DNA of 41,518 bases from Methylococcales bacterium (GCA_028715725.1 JAQURG010000027.1:1-41518); one strand, 5' to 3'; shown: positions 1-9,274, numbered from the stretch's first letter. Notes: generated by a model from the letters alone, not told the origin. Numbers and translations are program-made.

Positions 1-307
1 CAGGACTCAATAAATGAATAAAATCTGAATAAGCCTTAACTGATCAGTAGGCAGCTTAAAATGAGAAAAAATGACGCCCAAAACGCCAACTCTCTAATCT
101 TTTGATGTTTTTACACGGCCTAAGTCGAACTGAAACAGTTAATGTTTGATGCAGTTGAGACTAATTTTGCCGATTGTCGGATCGAGTACAGAGTTTTACA
201 ATTTATCAAAACCAAGGCAATGAGCGATACAAGCCATTGCCCTGTTTTCTTCTTATGGCTTGTCACATAGCGTTATAGGTTGATTCCTGCGCTACTCGAT
301 CAAGCCG
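1..307. other. No gene recognised at left edge
   Basis: I see no convincing coding region, RNA gene or repeat here. The plus-strand reading frame that begins near 280 lies opposite the HU gene and is best explained as its shadow. The stretch is fairly A+T-rich and lies downstream of the HU gene. Confidence 0.5.
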
Positions 308-327
308 TTATCCATTCACAGCATCTT

Positions 328-582
328 TCAATTCTTCGCCGGTTTAAAGGCTGGGACGTTGCTTGCCCCGATCATGATTTCCTGACCGGTTTGGGGATTT
401 CGACCGGTACGCTCAGCTCTGGCTTTGACAGCAAACGTACCAAACCCAACCAAAGAAATAGAATCGCCGACTTTTAAAGTAGTTGCGATGGTTTTGATTA
501 AGGTCTCCAAGCTTCGACCGGCGTCGGCTTTGCTTAAATTTCCTCGTTCTGCGATCGCGTTGATAAGTTCTGGTTTGTTCAT
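328..582 (-). CDS. hup: HU-family DNA-binding protein, C-terminus frameshifted
   Basis: HU is a small dimeric histone-like protein that bends and compacts nucleoid DNA. The 84-residue product starts MNKPELINAIAERGNLSK and carries the typical GFGTFAVKARAERTGRNP beta-arm region with the proline that intercalates into DNA. The family is usually about 90 residues and ends with a helix like GKELKDAVN. Here the frame stops early after PAFKPAKN. Reading one base out of frame past that point gives ELKDAVNG followed by a TAA whose complement lies at 308-310. One base therefore appears to be missing near 335-345, and the restored gene would span 308-582. This may be a natural mutation or a sequencing error. 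The DNA-contacting arm is unaffected; only the last helix is altered. Confidence 0.88.
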   Translation of the reverse strand: MNKPELINAIAERGNLSKADAGRSLETLIKTIATTLKVGDSISLVGFGTFAVKARAERTGRNPQTGQEIMIGASNVPAFKPAKN

Positions 583-808
583 GAAGCAGTTCTTTAATGA
601 ATAACGGTTAGGTTAAGTGCTCTACTTTTAAAACACACACTAAACATCATTTACAAACACTATCTTTCTCTTAAAGTATATGTGGATGGCTGTGGTAACT
701 ATCAGAGCTTAACAATTACGCATTACACCATACTATGTTCCTGATAGATTTTTTCGCTATCACGTTGGGTAAGCGATTCTTTGGTTAATCCATAGCTAGC
801 GTATCTGC

Positions 809-841
809 AAAAAAAATCGCCAAGGACAAATGTCCTTGGCG
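809..841 (-). terminator. Rho-independent terminator of the DapA-family gene
   Basis: A perfect 10-bp inverted repeat (CGCCAAGGAC / GTCCTTGGCG, 818-841, 4-base loop) is followed on the minus strand by a run of eight T after a single A (plus-strand A at 809-816). It starts 7 bases past the stop codon of the lyase gene at 848-1738, so it ends that transcript. Confidence 0.9.
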
Positions 842-847
842 TAAGTT

Positions 848-1738
848 TTAGTCATTTAATTGTTTAATCAATGCAGCCAATTCATTTTGTCCGGCAGGAT
901 CCAGCGGGAGTAAAGGTTTGCGCGGAACGCCGGCGTCAAACCCACGCAATTGCAGGCCGGCTTTGATCGTCGTCGGTAATCCGCCCTTAAGAATGAATTG
1001 CAGCAAGGGGAGCTGTTTGTAAAATACGTCGCGCGCCTGCTTTAAATCACCCGCCAGGCTCGCCTCATACAGCCTCAGCGGCCAAGAAGGAATCAGGTTG
1101 GGTGCAGCGGTACACCAGCCGACAGCGCCAGCGGCAAAAGCTTCCAGCGCTAAAGGATTACTGCCGTTATAGAAGGGGATTTCTGCATTGGAAAGCTGGG
1201 AGATTCGATGCATGCGTTGAATATCGCCAGAGCTTTCCTTAACCATAGTCACGTTATCAATCTCCCTGATGATGCGCACGATTAACTCGGGCGACAAATC
1301 CAGACCGCTGGTAGCAGGGTTGTTATAGAGCATTACCGGAATACTTATGGCTTCGCTGATAGAAGCATAATGCTGAAAAATTTCCCGTTCCGTCAGCTTC
1401 CAATAAGAAATAGGTAAAACCATTACCGCGTCTGCACCCGCTTTTTCGGCAAACTTTGCCCGGCGCATTGCGTTTTGAGTCGTCAGGTCGGATATCCCAA
1501 CTACTGTCGGTACACGCTTTGCGACTTGTTTTACTGAGGCTTCTGCTACGGCATTCCATTCCTCATCGTTCAAGTATGCACTCTCGCCAGTGCTGCCCAG
1601 TGGAGCAATGGCATGAGAGCCGTCCTGGATAAGGCGATCAATTAATTGCTCTAGCGTTTTAATATCAACCCCACCATCTTCTGCAAGAAAAGGGGTTATT
1701 GGATAAGAGATGATACCTTTGAACACATTTTTTGACAT
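848..1738 (-). CDS. Dihydrodipicolinate synthase (DapA) family lyase
   Basis: A 296-residue class I aldolase of the DapA/N-acetylneuraminate lyase superfamily. These TIM barrels form a Schiff base between a lysine and pyruvate or a related keto acid. Visible landmarks are the N-terminal PITPF strand, the substrate-binding GSTGES motif (about residues 48-53, usually GTTGE), the YNNPATSG segment with the catalytic tyrosine, and the Schiff-base lysine in MVKESSGD at about residue 167. The start has an AAGGAC ribosome-binding site about 12 bases upstream. It follows the class II aldolase gene after a 75-base gap on the same strand, so the two are probably cotranscribed. That partnership makes a catabolic aldolase or keto-acid lyase more likely than lysine synthesis, but the substrate cannot be read from the sequence. 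Confidence 0.85.
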   Translation of the reverse strand: MSKNVFKGIISYPITPFLAEDGGVDIKTLEQLIDRLIQDGSHAIAPLGSTGESAYLNDEEWNAVAEASVKQVAKRVPTVVGISDLTTQNAMRRAKFAEKAGADAVMVLPISYWKLTEREIFQHYASISEAISIPVMLYNNPATSGLDLSPELIVRIIREIDNVTMVKESSGDIQRMHRISQLSNAEIPFYNGSNPLALEAFAAGAVGWCTAAPNLIPSWPLRLYEASLAGDLKQARDVFYKQLPLLQFILKGGLPTTIKAGLQLRGFDAGVPRKPLLPLDPAGQNELAALIKQLND

Positions 1739-1813
1739 GCTATTTAAGTCCTTGTGGTGAGTGAAAAAATGATCTGCATTAAATAATTTTTGCTAAATTG
1801 CTTATCGAAACAT

Positions 1814-2596
1814 TCAACTTAGGCAATCGGGATGGGCCCTCAAGGCCCGGCGTGCATAATACGCAAACGCGATCTGGTTACGTTTTCCGGTGGAGATCCA
1901 GTCATGTGCCTCACTGCCCAATTTTTGCGGGATGGGTTTAATCTCGCCGGAAGCCAAAGCAAGCAGCTGCATTTTCGCGGCACGTTCGAAAAGTATGGCG
2001 AGCATGCAAGCCTCTTCAACGGTCGTGCCCACGACCAATTGGCCATGATGGGACAACAATAAGGCGCGTTTGTCGCCCAGAGCGGCCGAGATGATCTCGC
2101 CTTCCTCATTGCCCACCGGTATGCCCGGCCAGTCTTTCAGAAAGGCGCAATCGTCAAATAAGGGACAGGTATCCATATGCGACACCACTAATGGTGTTTC
2201 CAGCATAGACAGTGTAGCAATATGCAGCGGATGGGTGTGTATGATGCAATTAACGTCAGGGCGCGCACGATAGACCCAGCTATGAAAACGATTGGCTGGA
2301 TTGGCCATGCCCGAGCCATCCATCACATTCAAATCCTCATCCACCAGCACCAGGTTGGACGGCGTAATTTCATCAAAACCCAGGCCGAATGGCTGCGTGT
2401 AATAGGTGCCGGGATTCTCGGCTCTGGCGGTGATTTGTCCAGCCAAGCCGGAATCATGTCCCGCATCGAACAGAATACGGCAAGTGAGGGCCAGTTTTTC
2501 TCGAATACTCCATGAGTTACCCGCCAGTACCTGTTGCATCTGCTGATGCGCCTTGGCGATAAGTTCGGATTTTTCAATGTGAAATGTATCAGTCAT
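1814..2596 (-). CDS. Class II aldolase/adducin family protein
   Basis: A 260-residue member of the zinc-dependent class II aldolase/adducin family (fuculose- and ribulose-phosphate aldolases and relatives). The metal-binding histidines are visible in the IIHTHPLHIAT motif, and a third in LLLSHHGQLVVG, both in the usual order. The N-terminal helix and SGLAGQITAR segment correspond to the family's glycine-rich substrate loop. It lies between a MocR-type regulator gene and a DapA-family lyase gene, all on the minus strand with gaps of about 116 and 75 bases, which suggests one regulated catabolic unit. The acidic zinc ligand or catalytic residue and the natural substrate were not determined. The protein could act on a phosphosugar or on a hydroxy-keto acid. 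Confidence 0.85.
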   Translation of the reverse strand: MTDTFHIEKSELIAKAHQQMQQVLAGNSWSIREKLALTCRILFDAGHDSGLAGQITARAENPGTYYTQPFGLGFDEITPSNLVLVDEDLNVMDGSGMANPANRFHSWVYRARPDVNCIIHTHPLHIATLSMLETPLVVSHMDTCPLFDDCAFLKDWPGIPVGNEEGEIISAALGDKRALLLSHHGQLVVGTTVEEACMLAILFERAAKMQLLALASGEIKPIPQKLGSEAHDWISTGKRNQIAFAYYARRALRAHPDCLS

Positions 2597-2712
2597 AAGC
2601 TTGAAATTTTCCTGTGAGGATGTTTCCAGTGATAATGCTAGATTGAATACTAAAGCTTTACTGGTCTAGTTGTAACCTCCAGAATTATAAATCAAGATGG
2701 TCCAGATGAGGA

Positions 2713-4161
2713 TTATGATGCACTGAGCGTGCGTTTGATACGTTGAATGCCTTCTGCCAATTCAAGCTTGTTCAGACTGGCAAAGCCTAGCCTGATTGCT
2801 TGCGTAGCTTCATTAACGTCAGTAAAAAGTGAACCCGGCAGAATGCGTACTTTTTGTGCCAAGGCGCGTTCGGCTAGATTGCCGATAGTGATGGGCTGTT
2901 TGAGGCGCAGCCAAAATGCTAAACCCCCGGGCGGCAATTCAAAATCGACCAGTAAACCCAGTTCGTGATGAATCAGCTGCTCCAACGTAGCTCGCCGTTC
3001 GCTATAGATTTTGAAGATTCTGCGGATATGGCGTTTGATTTCCCCCTTATCCATCAACTCGGCAATCGCCAGCTCGGTGACCGAATTACCTTGGCGATCT
3101 ATTAGCATGATTTCAGCGGCACAGCGATCTATAAAAGCGGTCGACGCAACGAGATAGCCAATACGCAAACCGGGTGCCAGAACTTTGGATAATGAACCGA
3201 CATAAATGACTCGTTCTGCACGATCCGTACTAGCCAGTGGAAAGACCGGATGGTGTAAAAAATGAAACTCGTGGTCATAATCATCTTCAACAATGGCAAA
3301 ATCATATTGCTCTGACAGCATTAACAGCTTGAGCCTGCGCTCTGCTGTCATCATCACGGTCGTAGGGAATTGATGATGCGGCGTGACATAGACGGCACGT
3401 ATCGCTTGCTGTTTGCACAATTGCTCCAGCTCCTCCACATTAATGCCGCATTCATCCTGGCCGACACTCAACACGTTGGCGCCGCAAGATTTGAACGCCG
3501 CGCGCGCCGGCGGGTAAGTCAGATGCTCGACGACAATGTAATCATGGGGCCGTGTCAACAGACGCGCCGCCAGAAAAATACCCATCTGACTGCCGCGCAC
3601 CATGCATATGTGGTCGACTCCGACATGCAAACCTCGCTCCATATTAAGCATGCCGGCAATGGATTTACGTAGCGCCAGCGTACCTTTGGGGTCATCATAG
3701 CCCAAACGGTTAGCTCTTGCAGATACCACCAGCGCATGACGAAAGGCTCTGGAAAGCACTTCAAACGGAATCAACCGGGTATCGGGAATACCGTCATTAA
3801 AATCAATGACATTTCCAAATAAAAGGGGCGCCGCTATGGCGGCGGATGTCGTATAAGCCACGGTTTGAGAGTGGGAGGTTTCCGCAACAGGGCTGAATGG
3901 ATGATGAGCCGGTAGTAACAAACTAGGCAGATTAGCCGAAACAAAGGTGCCCCGGCGACTTTCAGTAGACAACCAACCTTGCGCCACCAGTTCATCGTAA
4001 GCTTGCACGATAGTTTTTCTGTTGACCTTCAAACTATCGGCCAGTTTTCGACTTCCCGGCATCATAGTGGAAGGCGGTAATCGTCCCAGCTGAATTTCTG
4101 CAATGATTTTTTGCGTTATTTGCAAATAAACGGCAGGACCTGAGGTCTTGCTGAAATCCAT
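2713..4161 (-). CDS. MocR/PdxR-type regulator: GntR wHTH fused to aminotransferase-like domain
   Basis: About 482 residues with two parts. The N-terminal winged helix (PAVYLQITQKIIAEIQLGRLPPSTMMPGSRKLADSLKV and following, quoted here only by position, about residues 8-75) is of the GntR type. The rest is a fold-type I aminotransferase domain containing the PLP-lysine motif SLSKVLAPGLRIGY. Known members such as PdxR, GabR and TauR bind PLP and use the aminotransferase fold as an effector sensor. The frame is open to an ATG at 4185, but the ATG at 4161 has a GGAG box 7 bases upstream and begins at the conserved domain, so I prefer it. The position just upstream of the aldolase and DapA-like genes suggests it controls them. 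A genuine transaminase activity is unlikely but not excluded. Confidence 0.88.
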   Translation of the reverse strand: MDFSKTSGPAVYLQITQKIIAEIQLGRLPPSTMMPGSRKLADSLKVNRKTIVQAYDELVAQGWLSTESRRGTFVSANLPSLLLPAHHPFSPVAETSHSQTVAYTTSAAIAAPLLFGNVIDFNDGIPDTRLIPFEVLSRAFRHALVVSARANRLGYDDPKGTLALRKSIAGMLNMERGLHVGVDHICMVRGSQMGIFLAARLLTRPHDYIVVEHLTYPPARAAFKSCGANVLSVGQDECGINVEELEQLCKQQAIRAVYVTPHHQFPTTVMMTAERRLKLLMLSEQYDFAIVEDDYDHEFHFLHHPVFPLASTDRAERVIYVGSLSKVLAPGLRIGYLVASTAFIDRCAAEIMLIDRQGNSVTELAIAELMDKGEIKRHIRRIFKIYSERRATLEQLIHHELGLLVDFELPPGGLAFWLRLKQPITIGNLAERALAQKVRILPGSLFTDVNEATQAIRLGFASLNKLELAEGIQRIKRTLSAS

Positions 4162-5120
4162 TTTCAGGCTCCATGAGCGCAGCATGTTGATTCGATCCGT
4201 AGGAGTTAATGATTCGAGAAGCGGAGGCTTGTGTTGAGGCTGTCAGACCGGACGTCAATCTACTCTCAATTTTTAATAGATTGGAGCAGATTTGTAAAAC
4301 CAAGCACCAAAGCACCCCTATGCATAGATAAAAATGGCTACGCAAGGTAAATTCCAGCCTGGAAAATTCCGATATAATGCGCTGTATTGCAAGTGGTTGA
4401 AAAACTGGAAAGACGACCCAGGTCTGGCGGCCGGCTACCAATGTTTTGCTATGGTTGGAGATTTTAACGCTAGTGTATTTGAAAATATATCCTTTTCTCC
4501 CAATAAGCTGAAATATAAGCGAGGGAAGGGCACTGTTGTGGCAAAAGTGGCGCCTATTTGTAAGTTCGTCTCGAAATGAGAACCGAAAAGTCGATATGCA
4601 GTTAAAGGCACAAAGAGGCCTCTGCCGGTCCCATTAAGCCATTGGAAGACTTAGGAGTTAAATTACCAATTGACAATATGAATATGAGTTCATTGCAATC
4701 ATTTTCCCAAAAAATAACTTAAATGTTTCCCCAAGAAAATTCATTCGCTATGCTTGTTTCGAGTCGCTATTATCTGACGAGTTAAATAGGTTATTAAAAG
4801 TTTTCCTCCATAATGCCCCCGATTTATATTGAAGGGCATCTTTTCCAGATAAACACACGTTGAATATTTGCCAGTAAAAAGCTATCAATGCCACTAATTA
4901 AGTATTTCTATCTTATTTTTTGACTCTGAAAGTGACAAACATTGTCATGTTCATCTGATTTAAATGACCGGTTTTAGGCAGGTACCGGTCGTACAAAGAA
5001 CTGTACTAGATGCTAGATAAATGACCGCACTTGGAACTTAACTGCCTATGGCAATGTTACACACCGAATTTAAGTTGGTCATTCTAACTTTTCTACCATT
5101 TTCCATTAATGCGCTTTGCA
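4162..5120. other. Long intergenic region without a supported gene
   Basis: About 960 bases between the MocR gene and the ABC exporter gene. It contains one 81-codon plus-strand frame (4334-4579) with no recognisable domain and no clear ribosome-binding site, and I do not call it a gene. The MocR promoter should lie in the first 200 bases. I see no tRNA, terminator with a T-run, or repeat family here. Confidence 0.45.
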
Positions 5121-6920
5121 TTATTGAATATCGAATTGCAAGCTTGCAAGCTTGGCGTACAAACCGCTCTGTTTGCGTAAATCATCCGGTGCGCCGATTT
5201 CGACGATACGGCCTTGGTTCAAAACGATAATACGGTTGACTTTCTTCACAGTGGCCAACCGATGAGCAATGATGAGGGTAGTACGACTCTGCATGGCCGC
5301 GTTTAATCCTTCCTGCACCAGGATTTCAGATTTCGCATCCAGTGCGCTGGTGGCTTCGTCTAACAGTAAAAGCGGCGCATTTTTCAAAATTGCCCGCGCG
5401 ATAGCAATGCGCTGGCGTTGTCCGCCAGACAAGCGGATGCCGCGTTCTCCCAAGAATGTCTGATAGCCATCCGGCAGGCGGTTGATGAATTCTTCCACTT
5501 GCGCTGATTGGGCGGCGGCTATCACTTCATCATCGCTGGCAGTGGGGCGCCCATACCGAATATTCTCCAGGACATTGGTTGAGAAGATCACCGGATCTTG
5601 TGGCACCATGGCTATATTGTTACGCAATTCATGCAAGGAAAGCTGGCGAATATCCTGTCCGTTGAAACGGATGGTGCCGTAGGTTACCTCGTAGAAACGC
5701 AATAAAAGTTGGAACAGGGTGGTCTTGCCCGCACCGGAAGGTCCGACAAACGCGATGCTTTCGCCAGATGCGATGCCGAGGGAAATGTCGTCAAGTGCGG
5801 TCGATTGCTGTCGCGAAGGGTAACGAAAGCTGACCTGTTCGAATTGTATCTCCGCTTTTGCGGAGTGCTGCAATGGTTCTGGAGTGTTGGTATCGATAAT
5901 GGCAGAATTAGCATGAAGCAGTTCCAGCAAGCGCTCGATTGCACCTGCCGCACGCATGACATCGCCCCATACTTCCGCCAAGGTGCCTATTCCGCCCGCC
6001 ACCAAGACCGCATATATCACGAAAGAAGCGAGTTGTCCACCCGTCATGCTGCCTGCATGCACTTGTTTAGCGCCGATCCACAGCACGAAAATAATGGCGC
6101 CCATCACTGCTATGATAATGAGCGCCGTCAACTCCGCACGCAGGCGGGTACGCCGGATAGCGGTCATAAAGCTTATTTCTGCGCGGTCGGCAAAGCGTTG
6201 GGTCTCTCGTTGTTCCTGGGTATAAGCCTGAACTGTCGGCACAGCATTGAGAATCTCGCCAGCCAGTGCCGAGGCATCCGCTATTTTGTCCTGCGAATCA
6301 CGCGAGAGTTTTTTCACTTGTCGGCCAATGGCAAAGATGGGCAGCATCAGCAAAGCCATCAGGCCCAGGTTTAGAGAGAACAGATAAAAACTGGTCACCG
6401 CCAACATGACCATGCCACCAGTAAACTGAAACAGGCTTCGTAAACCCATTGAAATGGAACTGCCGATCACCGTCTGGATCAGTGTGGTGTCCCCGGTTAG
6501 GCGTGACAGCACTTCGCCGGTTTGCAAGGTCTCGAAAAATTGTGGGGACTGCTTCAGCACCCGCGCATACACCGCACTGCGTAAATCTGCTGTCACCCGT
6601 TCGCCAATCCAGGTCACCGTGTAATAACGCACCGCGACCGTCAATGCCCAAAGACTTGCCAGTCCGAATAACGCAATGAAGTGAGCGTTCAAACTCAGCG
6701 AACCCAATAGCCCGCCTCTGCTGTTTTGCTGTTGTCCAAAACCAAAGTCGATCAGGTCACGGAAGGCCAGCGGAACCAATAAGAGGGTGGTAGAGCCAAG
6801 GCACAGCAGTATAAAAGCCAGAACGATCCTGCCCAGATAGGGGCGCATGAAAGGCCACAAATCTTTAAGAGAAGATAGGTGTCGAGTGGATTCAGGCTGG
6901 ACCGATTTCGAGATAGACAT
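5121..6920 (-). CDS. ABC exporter, MsbA/LmrA-like half transporter
   Basis: A 599-residue half transporter with a six-helix ABC transmembrane domain followed by an ATPase domain in one chain. It acts as a homodimer in the inner membrane, exporting lipids, drugs or peptides. Walker A is GPSGAGKTT (about residues 391-399), the signature is LSGGQRQRIA (about 494), Walker B is LLLLDEATSALD (about 517) and the switch histidine is in IIAHRLATV (about 548). All catalytic elements are intact. The order and length resemble MsbA and the multidrug exporters of the same family. No lpxK or other lipid A gene is adjacent, so a role in lipid A transport cannot be claimed. It appears to be a single-gene unit. 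Confidence 0.92.
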   Translation of the reverse strand: MSISKSVQPESTRHLSSLKDLWPFMRPYLGRIVLAFILLCLGSTTLLLVPLAFRDLIDFGFGQQQNSRGGLLGSLSLNAHFIALFGLASLWALTVAVRYYTVTWIGERVTADLRSAVYARVLKQSPQFFETLQTGEVLSRLTGDTTLIQTVIGSSISMGLRSLFQFTGGMVMLAVTSFYLFSLNLGLMALLMLPIFAIGRQVKKLSRDSQDKIADASALAGEILNAVPTVQAYTQEQRETQRFADRAEISFMTAIRRTRLRAELTALIIIAVMGAIIFVLWIGAKQVHAGSMTGGQLASFVIYAVLVAGGIGTLAEVWGDVMRAAGAIERLLELLHANSAIIDTNTPEPLQHSAKAEIQFEQVSFRYPSRQQSTALDDISLGIASGESIAFVGPSGAGKTTLFQLLLRFYEVTYGTIRFNGQDIRQLSLHELRNNIAMVPQDPVIFSTNVLENIRYGRPTASDDEVIAAAQSAQVEEFINRLPDGYQTFLGERGIRLSGGQRQRIAIARAILKNAPLLLLDEATSALDAKSEILVQEGLNAAMQSRTTLIIAHRLATVKKVNRIIVLNQGRIVEIGAPDDLRKQSGLYAKLASLQFDIQ

Positions 6921-7216
6921 TCGCAGTCCTATTTGATGATGTGGGTTTCATTTTCTCATGCCTGGTAGAATCAAAACGAGAAAATATTCACACGGGGAAT
7001 TACAATGCTTTAGCGGTCACCTGATTTGGTCAGATTTCGCCGGTCATACTACAAGCAAAAAAAACGACCCTAAGCGGTAAGTAAACAGATAGTGTATCAA
7101 AACATTACACAAACTGTTCTTTTACCCCATCTGTCATGGTTGCGAGATTTTCAGTTATCTTCAATTGTATCTTAAGAAACAGTAAAATCTGAAAATGATA
7201 TAAACAGGAGCACGGT

Positions 7217-7690
7217 ATGCAATGAGAGTTTTGGCACGAACACTGGAAACTAAACCAGATTGGCTTTCACAGCGAAGAAATCAATCTTCACCTGCAACCT
7301 TACTGGCCTACATTGAACATTGCGAGCGGTAGACGGGTATTCGCGTTGTGCGGCAAAAGCAAAGATATGCTGTGGCTGCTCATACTTGGGAATGAAGCTA
7401 TCGGTGTTGAATTTAGTCAGCTGGCAGTAGAGGCGTTTTTCACCGAAAACAGCCTGTCGACAACAACTACTACCCTGCAAGACAAATTTAGTCTGACCGG
7501 GGTAGGTGCCGTCTATGACCGCGCCTCGCTCGTTGCACTGCCGCCGGAAATGCGAGCTGCTTATGCTGAACACATGCAGTCTTTGTTCCAATCAGGAACG
7601 AAAACGCTGCTGGTAGCTTTCAACTATCCCCAGCATGAAATGCAGGGACCGCCGTTCAGTGTAAATGCGCAAGAAGTACAGGCGCTTTAA
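7217..7690 (+). pseudogene. tpm: Thiopurine S-methyltransferase pseudogene
   Basis: The conceptual translation is recognisably bacterial thiopurine S-methyltransferase (tellurite and selenium methylation in some species). It reads MQ, a TGA stop at codon 3, then EFWHEHWKLNQIGFH, the AdoMet-site region FALCGKSKDMLWL, then GAVYDRASLVALPPEMRAAYAEHMQSL and QGPPFSV. A CAGGAG ribosome-binding site precedes the ATG at 7217. Besides the early stop, the segment between LSTTTTT and FSLTGVGAVYDR is shorter than the family norm and lacks the expected WCGDFF-type stretch, suggesting an internal deletion. The end meets an IS21 remnant. The open part from 7313 is long but lacks the N-terminal lid, so a functional enzyme is unlikely. 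Confidence 0.8.
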
Positions 7691-7693
7691 CGC

Positions 7694-7976
7694 AGTTGGT
7701 GCAATATAGAGTTGTGGCCTATCCGCGTGAAGCCCAGGAAACGGTGCTGGATGACCATAGTAAAGCCTTCGCTTATTTCGGCGGTGCCCTAAACGCAGGG
7801 TGTATGACAACCTGAAGACTGTTGTTGATGGGATCTTCGTGGTAAAGAACGGCGCTTCAATCGGCGCTTTTTGGCCTTAGCCAACCACTACTTGTTCGAG
7901 CCGGTGGCATGTACACCGGAATTGGGCTGGGAAAAAGGCCAGGTGGAAAACCAAGTCGGCAATATCCGTGAATATC
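7694..7976 (+). mobile_element. istA: IS21-family istA transposase remnant
   Basis: Three short stretches in different frames read as the middle of an IS21 IstA transposase: VVAYPREAQETVLDDHSK and AFAYFGG, then VYDNLKTVVDGIFVVK, then FLALANHYLFEPVACTPE followed by GWEKGQVENQVGNIRE. They are in the right order and spacing but separated by at least two frameshifts (near 7800 and 7860). Neither the start of istA, istB nor terminal inverted repeats are visible. The remnant abuts the tpm pseudogene, so an old insertion followed by deletion is the likely history. Confidence 0.82.
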
Positions 7977-8140
7977 ACTCTATTCTATTACATAATGGAT
8001 CTCCGATAAACCCGGGGCGATTCAGGCAAAGTTATCCCGCTAAAGCTGATCATTTGATCTATCCTTGACTAAAATTCAGCAATTATCCTAAGGACAACGC
8101 TTCAATAGTTTTGATTTGATTTAAAAGTAATATCAATGAT

Positions 8141-8163
8141 TGTATGATGTGTATTGTCATACA
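8141..8163. promoter_or_regulatory. Palindromic operator upstream of vapBC
   Basis: TGTATGA (8141-8147) and TCATACA (8157-8163) form a perfect 7-bp inverted repeat around a 9-base centre, ending 17 bases before the vapB start. VapBC operons are usually autorepressed by the VapB-VapC complex at such palindromes. This is inferred from position and symmetry. Confidence 0.6.
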
Positions 8164-8180
8164 CCACAGGACATTTCATC

Positions 8181-8393
8181 ATGCGCACTAACATTGTAAT
8201 AGACGACGAATTAATGGATGAAGCGATTAATTTGACCGGTATTCATACCAAGCGGGAATTGGTTGATCTGGCTCTGAAAGAGCTGGTACAAAACCGCAAA
8301 AGAAAGGACTTGTTCAAACTTGCCGGAAAACTAGAATTCAGAGACGATTTTGATTATAAAGTGGCTAGAAGCCTACGCCATGATTTTGATTGA
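8181..8393 (+). CDS. vapB: VapB-type ribbon-helix-helix antitoxin
   Basis: A 70-residue antitoxin beginning MRTNIVIDDELMDEAINLTG. The MRTNIVID strand and following two helices (up to about residue 45) match ribbon-helix-helix DNA-binding domains. The C-terminal tail ending KVARSLRHDFD would wrap the toxin. The frame is open upstream to 8154, but the ATG at 8181 starts exactly at the conserved strand and lies downstream of the palindromic operator. It overlaps vapC by 14 bases, indicating translational coupling. Confidence 0.85.
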   Translation: MRTNIVIDDELMDEAINLTGIHTKRELVDLALKELVQNRKRKDLFKLAGKLEFRDDFDYKVARSLRHDFD

Positions 8394-8796
8394 TACCTCT
8401 GTATGGATTCTGATCTTTAAGGATAAAACCGGCATGGAAGCGGATCAGGTGCAAAACTGGTTAAATGGCCGTGAAGTAGCATTAACCCGATTCAGTCAAC
8501 TCGAACTTTTGCAAGGCTGTCGTGATGATAAAGAGTGGTTATTACTGTCTAGTCATCTTGAAGACCAGGCCTATGTTGAAACAAGGGCATCGACATGGCA
8601 AGCCGCTGCAAGAATTTATTTTGATTTACGTCGCCAAGGCTTAACGGTGCGCAGTCCTATTGATTGTTGTATTGCCCAACTTGCTTTAGAAAACGATTTA
8701 TTACTGCTGCATAACGATAAGGATTTTACTGCCATCAAACAAATGCGCCCTTTACATGAATACCGCTGGCGAAAGCTATTGAATGAAAGTATTTAA
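8380..8796 (+). CDS. vapC: VapC-type PIN-domain toxin (RNase)
   Basis: A 138-residue PIN-domain protein. VapC toxins are Mg-dependent ribonucleases that cut tRNA or rRNA and arrest growth when VapB is degraded. The acidic metal site is present: D5 in MILIDTSVW, E42 in QLELLQG, the aspartate in SPIDCCIAQLA and those in HNDKDF. The ATG at 8380 is chosen because the PIN domain begins immediately; an upstream ATG at 8350 would add ten unrelated residues. The pair sits in a zone of decayed genes and may help stabilise the neighbouring CRISPR island. That role is inference. Confidence 0.88.
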   Translation: MILIDTSVWILIFKDKTGMEADQVQNWLNGREVALTRFSQLELLQGCRDDKEWLLLSSHLEDQAYVETRASTWQAAARIYFDLRRQGLTVRSPIDCCIAQLALENDLLLLHNDKDFTAIKQMRPLHEYRWRKLLNESI

Positions 8797-9274
8797 TCTC
8801 GGCACAAATTTTGCCCCCTCAAGTGTTAACCTCCATGCAACCAACTCACAAAACCTTTATTGAAACGCATTTTGATGTGTCAACACTATTTGAGACTGTG
8901 AAAAAATTATCCTCTCCGATCCGGTTCTGTTGCATTAGAGCCGATGAGCAAGTCATAGTTGACTGCCAAGAGACGCATACCAATCATTGGCTTCATCCTG
9001 TAGGGAAGTTTCCTTATTGCTTCGTCTTTACCTGCCTTTCTGCTCTTTTGAAATTTATCTGATTGGTGACAATATAGCTTTGACTTTAAGTTTGAGGGGA
9101 GGGCATAGATATCCAGTTTAAAGTGATGGGTAAGAGCACATGCGCAAAGACTTTTAAAATTGTCCATGTTTTAATGAGTGTAGTAAATTTGTCACTACGC
9201 TCGAATGATTACAGCGTCGAGTGTAGTAAACTTGTAGTAGGTTAGAACTTGGCGAGCTCTGTAAGTAATTGATA
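8797..9274. other. Intergenic region, no supported gene
   Basis: About 480 bases between vapC and the tRNA remnant. Two overlapping frames (plus 8811-9062, minus 8907-9167) have neither a recognisable domain nor a good ribosome-binding site. Given the pseudogenes to the left, this is probably decayed DNA. Confidence 0.4.

Noticed and set aside
4334-4579. 81-codon plus-strand frame in the 4162-5120 gap
   Set aside because: No ribosome-binding site, no domain, and the composition does not differ from noncoding neighbours.
5121-5145. Short palindrome at the end of the ABC exporter gene as a terminator
   Set aside because: It overlaps the stop codon region, and no T-run follows on the minus strand.
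5709-6374. 221-codon plus-strand frame opposite the ABC exporter
   Set aside because: The minus strand has all ABC motifs in place. This frame has no domain and is a shadow.
8811-9062. 83-codon plus-strand frame after vapC and the overlapping minus-strand frame
   Set aside because: Neither has a domain or a good start. They overlap each other in decayed DNA.
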